This document shows, in pieces, positions 19,050-26,771 of a DNA stretch of 64,000 nucleotides. Under the pieces are notes generated by a model that did no database searches, was not told where the DNA came from, and saw only the letters and a program-made list of their open reading frames with translations. Position numbers and translations under genes: made by a program. The DNA comes from Engelhardtia mirabilis (GTDB lineage Bacteria; Planctomycetota; UBA1135; GCA-002686595): assembly GCF_007748095.1 (NCBI RefSeq), contig NZ_CP036287.1, positions 4,836,001 through 4,900,000 of the forward strand. The letters are read 5' to 3'. The first letter of the stretch is position 1; each line of letters starts with the position of its first letter.

Positions 19050-20930
19050 TCAGGCGACTGCGCGGCCGCCGCCGGGGTTGCCGTCCGAAGCGCCACCCGG
19101 CGCGCCGCCGACGCGGTCCGCGTCCGAAGCTCCCGCGGAGCCCTCCGACGCCTCCTCGGCGCCCCGACCGGTCAGCCCCAGGTAGAACACGAGCCAGGTG
19201 GCGGCGCCGGCAGCGACCAGCAGCTTGACCACGTCGGGCAGGCGCGAGGGCGAGATGAAACCCTCGATCAACCCGGCGATCACCAACAGGCCCGCGACGC
19301 CGGCGATCAGGCTGACCGCTTCGCGAGCGCGGGTCGCGGTGGCGGCGGTGCGGGTGCGCCGGCCCGGGAACCAGATACCGCTGCCCATCCACATGCCCGC
19401 GCCCCCGGCGATGACGATCGCCGTCAGCTCGATGATCCCGTGGGGCAGCACGAACAGGCCGATGTTGTGGAGCACGCCGCGGTTGGCGAAGACCGCCAGG
19501 GCCGTCCCCAGGTGCAGGCCGTTGAAGGCGATCGAGGCCGCGCTGCCCAGGCCGAACAGCAGGCCGGCGGCGAAGCAGACCAGCGCCACCTGCACGTTGT
19601 TGGCGATCAGCCGCACGCTCAGGGCGTCGCTGCCCATCCAGGCGCCCTCCCAGGTGTCGCGGTAGTCCGCGTCCGGGTTCGCGCGTGCTTCGTCGGCCCG
19701 CGCGATGATCGACGAATCGATCAAGAGCCGCTCCATCTTGGCGTCGCCGCGGACCAGGCCGTAGCCCAGCCCGGCGCTGCCCACGAGCAGCAGGCCCGAG
19801 ATGCCGATCGGCCAGGCCAAACGTCGGAAGAGGGCTGGGAACCCCCGGGACATGAAGGCCCACAGGCGCCGGCCCGCATCGCTGCGCGGTTGGTAGAAGA
19901 CGTTGTGGACCGCGCCGACGAGTCGTTCGAGGGCGAACAGGGTGCGCGCGGAAGCGCCGTAGGTGCGCGAGCGCGCCAGGTCGGCGGAGACCTCGCGGTA
20001 GCGGGCGGCGAGCTCGGCGACCTCGTCCTCACCCACCCGGCGCAGCCCGCCGCGGCGGAAGCGCGGCAGGCCCTCGCGCAGCTCCTCCCAGCGCGAGCGC
20101 TTGGAGCGCAAGAGGGCCATGGCAGCGGGGGCACCGGCCTCGGTGGAGAGGCGCGCGGTGGCGCGGCGCACGCGCTCCTCGGCGTGGAAGCGGATCAGGT
20201 GCTCCGCTGGGGTCTCGCCCTCGCGGGGCGGATCGATCTTCGCGACCGAATTGGAGAGCCTGCGGCCGAGCTTGAGCAGGACCTCGGGCCGCAGTTCGTC
20301 CGCGCGGTCGACGAAGGACTCGAGCGCCTCGAACCCGGCGTCGTCCAGGCGCGGCGCCCCGCCGCTCGCGGCGACCTCGGTCACGTCAGGGAACTCGATC
20401 GGCAGCTCGCGCACGACCACGGTTCCGCCGACCAGGTCGCCCAGGCGCCGGCCGCGGCTGTCGATCAGCATCACGAAGCCGCCGACGAGGCAGCTCGTCC
20501 CCGGCTGCAGGTCGATGATCCGGATCAGGTTCCGTAGGGCCGCCGCCTGGATCGTCAGGGGCTGGCCGCCGGCGAGCACGGCACGCACGCCGAACAGCCG
20601 CTTGCCCGGCGTCTGCCCGTCCGAGAAGGCCTCGTAGAAGAAGAAGTAGCCCCAGATCAGGAAGGCGATGGCGGCCACCACCAGGGCGATCGCCAGCTCG
20701 GGCGAGACCACGCCCAAGTACTGTTGTCCGACCAGGACCACGACCAGCGCGACGACGATGAACGCCAAGAGGATCAGCGTCCCGTCGATCAGCAGCGCGC
20801 CGAAGCGCGAGCCGAGCCCCGCCAGGGGGAACTCGACGGAGACACGCTCGGGGGTGTCGATGCGAAGCACCCGGTCGCGCAGCACGTCGACCGGGGGCGC
20901 CGGCTCTGATTCGTTCTCGAGGTCGCTCAC
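19050..20930 (-). CDS. RDD-domain / stage II sporulation protein M (SpoIIM) fusion
   Basis: GTG 20930 (MSDLENESEP) is preferred because AAGGA lies about 9 bp upstream; TTG 20954 is the alternative. The 626-residue protein has two parts. Residues ~25-180 form an RDD domain (RFGALLIDGTLI, DGQTPGKRLFGVRAV, GRRLGDLVGGTVVV). After a charged linker, residues ~310-600 form a SpoIIM-like integral membrane domain (NNVQVALVCFAAGLLFG, NIGLFVLPHGIIELTAI, AGGAGMWMG). RDD and SpoIIM genes often neighbour MoxR/DUF58/DUF4129/DUF4350 genes as separate ORFs. Here they are fused and convergent with that operon. A Gly/Ala-rich tail ends the protein. The role is membrane-bound and unknown. Confidence 0.88.
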   Translation of the reverse strand: MSDLENESEPAPPVDVLRDRVLRIDTPERVSVEFPLAGLGSRFGALLIDGTLILLAFIVVALVVVLVGQQYLGVVSPELAIALVVAAIAFLIWGYFFFYEAFSDGQTPGKRLFGVRAVLAGGQPLTIQAAALRNLIRIIDLQPGTSCLVGGFVMLIDSRGRRLGDLVGGTVVVRELPIEFPDVTEVAASGGAPRLDDAGFEALESFVDRADELRPEVLLKLGRRLSNSVAKIDPPREGETPAEHLIRFHAEERVRRATARLSTEAGAPAAMALLRSKRSRWEELREGLPRFRRGGLRRVGEDEVAELAARYREVSADLARSRTYGASARTLFALERLVGAVHNVFYQPRSDAGRRLWAFMSRGFPALFRRLAWPIGISGLLLVGSAGLGYGLVRGDAKMERLLIDSSIIARADEARANPDADYRDTWEGAWMGSDALSVRLIANNVQVALVCFAAGLLFGLGSAASIAFNGLHLGTALAVFANRGVLHNIGLFVLPHGIIELTAIVIAGGAGMWMGSGIWFPGRRTRTAATATRAREAVSLIAGVAGLLVIAGLIEGFISPSRLPDVVKLLVAAGAATWLVFYLGLTGRGAEEASEGSAGASDADRVGGAPGGASDGNPGGGRAVA

Positions 20931-21302
20931 GGTTGGGGTCCTTGGATTCAGCAATGGCCGCCCGACAGGCTAACCGCAGGGCGACCTCCCCCGAGGCTCC
21001 TCGAGGGCGTGATCGGGAGGGGGCCGATCCCGCGGCCAGACGATCCGCGCCGCCGTCACCGGGGTCGGCCAGGTCGAGCGGGACCGTGGTCTGCACGCCC
21101 ATGGCCAGGATCTGCGGCCGGTGCGAGGAACGGGTTCGCCAGCAGGGCCCCACGGGCAGGCCCGCGGCGGGCAACGCTCGCCGCCGGCCGTGGACGGATC
21201 GGTTCGCAAGGCACCGCCAGCGGGTGAGAGTCCACCGCCGGTCGCCGGCCGGATCCGCTCGGCGTGGATCCCGGCGGCCCGTGGGGGCTAGTCTGCGAGG
21301 CC
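20931..21302. other. Intergenic region between divergent genes
   Basis: This 372-bp GC-rich stretch separates the RDD-SpoIIM gene (minus) and the beta-helix exoprotein gene (plus). No conserved short ORF, tRNA or strong repeat was seen. It must contain two outward promoters, but I cannot place convincing -35/-10 boxes. Confidence 0.5.
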
Positions 21303-22586
21303 ATGGTTCCCACGATCTGCGCCCCCCGCCTGCGTGCCCACGCCCTGACCGTTTGCACCGCCGCCGCCTTGACCCTGGCCCTCGCCACAGGGGCCCAGGC
21401 GCAGCTGGGCTACGGCAAGGTCACGATCGTCGACGCGCAGCTCGGCCCCGGCGCCGACTTCGCCGACCTGCCCGAGGCCGTGGCGGGCGCGCGCGACGGC
21501 GAGTTGATCCTGGTCCGCAGCGGGACCTATTCGGGCTTCTCGATCGTGCATGCCGCCCTGCGTGTGTGCGCCGACGCAGGCGCCGAGGTGTACGTGGCCG
21601 GCACGGTCCGGATCGACAACCTGGGCGGCGGCGATCAGACCCTCTTGCGCGGGCTGCGCACGCCCGCGACCTGGCCCTTCCTCCAGTTGGAGGCCACGGG
21701 CTCGCTCGGACCGATCTGGTTCGAGGACTGCGAGTTCGGCCTGCCGGCCGGGTCGCTCCTCGCCTTCCCGACGACGGCCGCCTACCTCAAGAGCATGACC
21801 TCGGCGACCTTCATCAACTGCGACCTGGGCGCGTCCCAGGGCTCGCCGGTGGTCTTCGCCGATCCCGCGGGCGCGGCGGCCATGAGTGCCGAGTTCTCGA
21901 ACGTCTGGGTCTGGGGCTCGACCTTCCGCGGGGGTGACGCGGCCCCGGGCACCGGCGCCGAGGGCGGTCGCGGGGTCGCCCTGAAGAACTTCGAGTTCTT
22001 CGCCTCTGGCAACACCTTCATCGGGGGCCAGGGAGCCGACGGCGGAACCTGTCAGATCGGCGGCGACGGCGGCGACGGCCTGGCTGCGCTCGAGTTCGTG
22101 ACCAACCTGCACCTGCACCAGAACACCTACAACCCGGGGGCGGGGGGCGTAGGCGGTGCTTGCGGCGCGACGATCGAGCACCGCGGCCTGAGCGGCGATC
22201 GGATCGAGACCAACGGCGGGCAGTTGGAGCACCTGGGCGGGCCGGTGCGGGGCTTCTCGGTCGCCGCGCCGATCCGCGAGGACGAACCGATCGAGCTGAG
22301 CTTCGAGGCACCTGCCGGCGAGCCGGTGGTGACCTTCGGTTCGCTCTACCTGGACACCGACGTGCAGTACCCCCTCTCGGGCGTGCTCCACATCGGGCCC
22401 GAGCTGTCGACGATCTACCGCGGCATCGTGCCCGCCGGCGGCGTGGTGCGGATCGACCGCGCCGACGCGCTTGTGCCGCTGGGCTTCGAGCACGTGGTGC
22501 TGTTCATGCAGAGCGTGTTCGCGCCCGGGGGGACCGAGCCGATCGTGCTCGGGCCGCCCTCGGCGTTGGTCGTGCTGGCGCTCTGA
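21303..22586 (+). CDS. Secreted right-handed beta-helix-like protein
   Basis: ATG 21303 opens on a Sec signal peptide (LTVCTAAALTLALATGAQA, cleavage likely before QLGYG). The mature protein of about 394 residues begins with GADFADLPEAVAGARDGELILVR, shortened here to the typical 'which lists events implied by a periodic layout' pattern of pectate-lyase-like proteins. It continues with short Gly/Asn-rich rungs (FEDCEFGLPAG, FINCDLGAS, ASGNTFIGGQGADGG). No catalytic residues can be assigned. The C-terminal ~130 residues look like a separate beta-sandwich. It is probably exported to the surface or periplasm; the function is unknown. Confidence 0.8.
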   Translation: MVPTICAPRLRAHALTVCTAAALTLALATGAQAQLGYGKVTIVDAQLGPGADFADLPEAVAGARDGELILVRSGTYSGFSIVHAALRVCADAGAEVYVAGTVRIDNLGGGDQTLLRGLRTPATWPFLQLEATGSLGPIWFEDCEFGLPAGSLLAFPTTAAYLKSMTSATFINCDLGASQGSPVVFADPAGAAAMSAEFSNVWVWGSTFRGGDAAPGTGAEGGRGVALKNFEFFASGNTFIGGQGADGGTCQIGGDGGDGLAALEFVTNLHLHQNTYNPGAGGVGGACGATIEHRGLSGDRIETNGGQLEHLGGPVRGFSVAAPIREDEPIELSFEAPAGEPVVTFGSLYLDTDVQYPLSGVLHIGPELSTIYRGIVPAGGVVRIDRADALVPLGFEHVVLFMQSVFAPGGTEPIVLGPPSALVVLAL

Positions 22587-22602
22587 AGACTGCGCGCGCG
22601 GC

Positions 22603-23280
<678 letters not shown>

Positions 23281-23284
23281 CGAA

Positions 23285-24460
23285 TCAGTCCTCCGATCGG
23301 TCGTTGCTGTCGGTCACTTGGATCTCGAAGCCGCGCAGCCGCAGGGCGCGCAGGTAGCTGTGCGGGTCCATCGCCTGCTCCAGGGGCCTGGGTCCGGGGG
23401 CCACCTCACCGGTCGCCACCGCAACGGCACAGGCCGTCGCGGACCAGGCCGTGGTGCGCTCCATGGCGGTGAAGCCCGTGTGCTCGTCGAAGGCGTCGTA
23501 GACCTCGATCTCGAGGGTGCGCCCGCCCTCCTTGGCCTTCGCGCTGCAGCGCAGCACGACCAGGTCGCGATCCCCATGGAAGTGCAGCCGCTTCTGGAGC
23601 AGACCGCTGAGCAGCGCGCGCGGAACGACTTGGTTCGCGCCCGCGAACTGGACGGGGTCCTCGTCGAGCAGGCCCAGCTCGAGCAGCAGCTTGAACTTGC
23701 CGTGGTGCCCGGGGTAGCGGACCGTCTTGTAGTCGAGCCGATCAATGCGACCCTCGAAGGTCCAGGGGGTGGTGGAGAGACCGCCGGAGGTGACGAAGGC
23801 CTCGACGGCGCCGATGCGATCGAACTCCAGCTGCTCCAGCTCGGTGAACGTCGGCACCTCGACCACTCGGCCCTCGCGCAGGACCTGGGCCCGACCGAAG
23901 TACTCGTTCAAGAGGCCCGCGACGCTGAACACCAGCATGTAGTCGAGGGGCGGCTTGGGGTCCTGGGGCAGGCCGCCACAGCGCACGGCCACCTCGGAGC
24001 AGTCCCCCAGCTCGGCGACGGCCAGGGCCACGAACAGGTTGCCCATGCCAGGCATCAGCCCGCAGTCGGGCAACACGCACAGGTGCTTCGCGTTCGGGTG
24101 GCCGCGGTGCAGCTCGAGCTGCTCCTGCACCACCGCCGTGTTGCCACCCAGGTCCAGGTAGTGGCAGCGCCCCTCCAGGGCCAGGAGGGTCAGGGACGGC
24201 GCGAAGCGGTAGGGCAGGGCATTGAGACAGACGTCCGCCTCGGTGAACAGCGGCTGCATCGCGCGACGGTCGTTGGCGTCGATCACCTGCCCGCGCAGTC
24301 CCTGGAACTTGACCAGCTCCGCGATGCGCCGCAGGCCGGCCTCCAGCCGCTCGGAGCTGGAATCGATCCAGGTCAGGGCCGTGGCCTGGCCCCGCAGCGC
24401 CAGGTCGTAGACGGCCGCAGTCCCCTGCATCCCGGCTCCGAGCACGAGGTAATGGGTCAT
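23285..24460 (-). CDS. Saccharopine dehydrogenase family protein (lysine 6-dehydrogenase-like)
   Basis: This 391-residue protein has an N-terminal Rossmann motif (LVLGAGMQGTAAVYDLA), then the family's catalytic-domain blocks: NALPYRFAPSL, YLDLGGN, LPDCGLMPGMGN and LVFSVAGLLNEY. Those features match single-domain saccharopine/lysine dehydrogenase-like enzymes that oxidise lysine or a relative with NAD(P). The exact substrate cannot be read from sequence. It is co-transcribed with the SDR gene that follows 4 bp later. The promoter must lie in the 379-bp divergent gap shared with the threonine ammonia-lyase gene. Confidence 0.82.
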   Translation of the reverse strand: MTHYLVLGAGMQGTAAVYDLALRGQATALTWIDSSSERLEAGLRRIAELVKFQGLRGQVIDANDRRAMQPLFTEADVCLNALPYRFAPSLTLLALEGRCHYLDLGGNTAVVQEQLELHRGHPNAKHLCVLPDCGLMPGMGNLFVALAVAELGDCSEVAVRCGGLPQDPKPPLDYMLVFSVAGLLNEYFGRAQVLREGRVVEVPTFTELEQLEFDRIGAVEAFVTSGGLSTTPWTFEGRIDRLDYKTVRYPGHHGKFKLLLELGLLDEDPVQFAGANQVVPRALLSGLLQKRLHFHGDRDLVVLRCSAKAKEGGRTLEIEVYDAFDEHTGFTAMERTTAWSATACAVAVATGEVAPGPRPLEQAMDPHSYLRALRLRGFEIQVTDSNDRSED

Positions 24461-24839
24461 GGCCCAGAGAGTAACGGCCGCCGCCCCCCGCGACCGCCGT
24501 CCGAGAACGGTAAGAGCGAGTGAGTCGTGTTGCCCCAGCGGAGCGGCCCGCTAGTGAAGGCGAGGGAGACAGCGGTGCGGCGTCTGCCGCGTCCGACCTA
24601 GTCCTCGCCGTTCGAGGCGGTCGCGAGTCCTGGGGGGCCAGTCGGATCGCGACCAGATCGAACACGGCGGCGACGCACCGCTCGCCTCCCCGCCCGTCCA
24701 CTTCGCGGACGTTCAGACCGCGGCGCCTGGCGGCGGGCGCGATCGAGCCGTTGGGGGGGGAGCCGTCGGACGAGCTGCCGCGAGGGGTCGTCGTGCGCCC
24801 CACTGGGCAGCCGCGGGGAGCGTGCTATCGTTCCCCCCG
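24461..24839. other. Intergenic region between divergent genes
   Basis: This 379-bp stretch lies between the lysine-dehydrogenase-like gene (minus) and the threonine ammonia-lyase gene (plus). It is slightly less regular in codon-position GC than its flanks. No leader peptide with repeated Ile/Thr codons, riboswitch-like fold or repeat was recognised. Confidence 0.45.
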
Positions 24840-26087
24840 ATGACCTCCCAGACCTCCGCGCAGGCGCTCCCCACCCCGATCGAAGCGCTCCCGATGATCC
24901 GCCGCGCGGCGGAGGTGATCGGACCGCACATCGTCCGCACGCCGACGGTGCCCGCTCCGGCCTTCAGCGAGCTGAGCGGACACGAGGTCTTCCTGAAGCT
25001 CGAGACCCTGCAGCGCACCGGCGCATTCAAGGTTCGCGGGGCCCTCAACAAGATCCTGACCCTGGATCCCGAGTCGCGCTCGCGCGGGGTGGTCGCGGCT
25101 TCGGCCGGCAACCACGCCCAGGGCGTCGCCCTGGCCTCGAAGATCGTGGGTTGCCCGGCGACGATCGTGATGCCCGAGCGCACGCCGGTGATCAAGGTCG
25201 GCCGCACCCAGAGCCACGGACCCCACGTCACGATCGTGCTGCACGGGGCCAACTACGACGAGGCCTACGACCACGCCCGCACCCTGGCCAGCGAGCGCGG
25301 CGCGGTGATGGTGCACCCCTTCGACGACCTGGACGTGATCTGCGGCCAGGGCACCATCGGCCTCGAGCTGTTCGAGCAGGCGGAGCCCTTGGACACGGTG
25401 ATCGTGCCGATCGGCGGCGGCGGGCTGATCGCCGGCATCGGCCTGGCGCTCAAGGCCCTGTGGCCGAAGGTGAAGCTGGTCGGCGTGCAGGCCGAGGGCG
25501 CGGCGCCGATGGTGCGCTCCTTCGAGGCCGACAGCGAGGTCGTGGTCGCAGGACCGAAGACCATCGCCGACGGCATCCAGGTGGGCAAGGTGGGCCGGAT
25601 CACCTGGCCCCTCGTGCGTGCGGTGGTCGACCAGTGCATCACCGTCAGTGAGGACGAGATCACCGACGCCATGGTCCAGGCCCTGGAGCAGACCAAACTC
25701 GTGACCGAGGGCGCGGGAGCCACGGCCCTGGCGGGTCTGCTCTCGGGCAGAGCCGAGTTGGGGCCGCGCGTAGGCCTGTTGATGTGCGGCGGCAACATCG
25801 ACCTGACCCTGCTCACGCGCGTGATCGAGAGCGGCCTGGCCAAGGCCGGCCGCTACCACCGCATTCGCCTGCGGACGGCGGACGTGCCCGGCGTGTTGCA
25901 GCGCATCACTTCGGTGCTGACCCAGCTCCAAACGAACATCGTCGACATCAGCCACCAGCGCCAGGGCTGGAAGGTCCCGGTGGGCTCGGTCGACGTCGAG
26001 ATCCTGGTCGAGGTCCGCGACGGAGACCAAGGCCCGCTGGTGGACGAAGCCCTGCGCGCCGCGGGATTTGCACCGCGGGAGCATTGA
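24840..26087 (+). CDS. ilvA: Threonine ammonia-lyase with C-terminal ACT domain
   Basis: ATG 24840 gives 415 residues; an upstream in-frame GTG at 24822 is less likely. The fold-type II PLP enzyme is clear: KLETLQRTGAFKVRGA holds the PLP lysine, SAGNHAQGVAL binds the substrate, and GGGGLIAG forms the phosphate loop. The last ~75 residues form one ACT domain (RTADVPGVLQRITSVLTQL). It converts threonine to 2-oxobutanoate and ammonia, the first step of isoleucine synthesis or a catabolic step. The length and single ACT domain match the ~400-residue group, in which biosynthetic and catabolic forms are hard to separate. Confidence 0.95.
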   Translation: MTSQTSAQALPTPIEALPMIRRAAEVIGPHIVRTPTVPAPAFSELSGHEVFLKLETLQRTGAFKVRGALNKILTLDPESRSRGVVAASAGNHAQGVALASKIVGCPATIVMPERTPVIKVGRTQSHGPHVTIVLHGANYDEAYDHARTLASERGAVMVHPFDDLDVICGQGTIGLELFEQAEPLDTVIVPIGGGGLIAGIGLALKALWPKVKLVGVQAEGAAPMVRSFEADSEVVVAGPKTIADGIQVGKVGRITWPLVRAVVDQCITVSEDEITDAMVQALEQTKLVTEGAGATALAGLLSGRAELGPRVGLLMCGGNIDLTLLTRVIESGLAKAGRYHRIRLRTADVPGVLQRITSVLTQLQTNIVDISHQRQGWKVPVGSVDVEILVEVRDGDQGPLVDEALRAAGFAPREH

Positions 26088-26440
26088 ATCGCGGACCGTC
26101 CCGTCGGCCGGTGGAGGCGATCGGCTCGGCGTGGGCTCCCTGACCACGCGGCGCGTGTTCGTTTGGCGTGACCGACTGCGTGCGACCGTGCGTATTTCAG
26201 GGGTTGCCCCTCGAGCGACCCTCGACCGCAGCCGCGATTAGACGGCTCCCGGCAACCGGGCGACTCGTACGCGGTAACGCACGCAACAGTGCGCGGCGAA
26301 ACGGATCACCGCATCGTGAACATCACCGCAGCGTGAACATCACCGCAGCGTGAACATCACCGCAGCGGCAACTCGTCCACGGCGGGGGCCGCGCTCGGAC
26401 GTTCTCGCCGGAGCGGATCCAATGGCGAGCGCGGGGTGGA
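26088..26440. other. Intergenic region between ilvA and tRNA-Thr
   Basis: This 353-bp stretch contains the three 17-bp tandem repeats at 26315-26365 and no supported gene. ilvA (plus) and the tRNA (minus) converge on it, so it should hold terminators for both; none with a T-tract was found. Confidence 0.5.
26315..26365. repeat. Three perfect tandem copies of a 17-bp unit
   Basis: CGTGAACATCACCGCAG occurs at 26315-26331, 26332-26348 and 26349-26365 without any change; a degenerate partial unit (GGATCACCGCAT) precedes it. The array lies 76 bp beyond the 3' end of the minus-strand tRNA-Thr gene. There are no spacers, so it is not a CRISPR array. Confidence 0.9.
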
Positions 26441-26515
26441 TGGAGCCAGAGATCGGATTCGAACCGACGACCGCTGCTTTACGAAAGCAGTGCTCTACCA
26501 CTGAGCTACTCTGGC
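26441..26515 (-). tRNA. tRNA-Thr (anticodon CGT)
   Basis: On the minus strand the cloverleaf is complete. The acceptor stem is GCCAGAG/CTCTGGC. The D-arm is GCTCAGTGGTAGAGC. The anticodon stem CTGCT/AGCAG carries loop TTCGTAA (anticodon CGT, reading ACG), and the T-loop is GTTCGAATC. The discriminator base T is followed by an encoded CCA. Anticodon CGT assigns threonine. The gene stands alone. Confidence 0.96.
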
Positions 26516-26663
26516 CTGCCTTACGGCGGGCGGCGATGATAGCGCCCGCCCCAGCGGGAGCCCACGTCGAGCTGGGCAGAATCCCTGCGCGGTCCGCACG
26601 ACCGCCCGACTGCGCGCCCCACCGAACGACCCGCAAGGGAGCCGCGGCGGCTGGCCCGAACGC

Positions 26664-26700
26664 GAGCGGCGCCGCAGGGGAAAGCCCTGCGGCGCCGCTC
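26664..26700 (-). terminator. Strong hairpin downstream of the HEAT-repeat gene
   Basis: A perfect 16-bp stem (26664-26679 with 26685-26700; arms begin GAGCGGCGCC and end GGCGCCGCTC) encloses a GAAAG loop. It begins 71 bp past the stop of the minus-strand HEAT gene. There is no T-tract, but stem strength makes it the likely transcript end. Confidence 0.65.
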
Positions 26701-26771
26701 GTCAGTCCCGGGGCTGCGTCAACTCAGCAGCGCGCGAAGCTCGCTGCTGAGGCTCGGCGGCCCGGCGAGCC

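Noticed and set aside
24520..24843. A 107-codon plus-strand frame before the threonine ammonia-lyase gene
   Set aside because: It has low-complexity Arg/Ser/Ala composition, no ribosome site and no family resemblance; it overlaps the start of ilvA.
26315..26365. A possible CRISPR array
   Set aside because: Repeats are directly joined with no spacers, and no cas gene is present.
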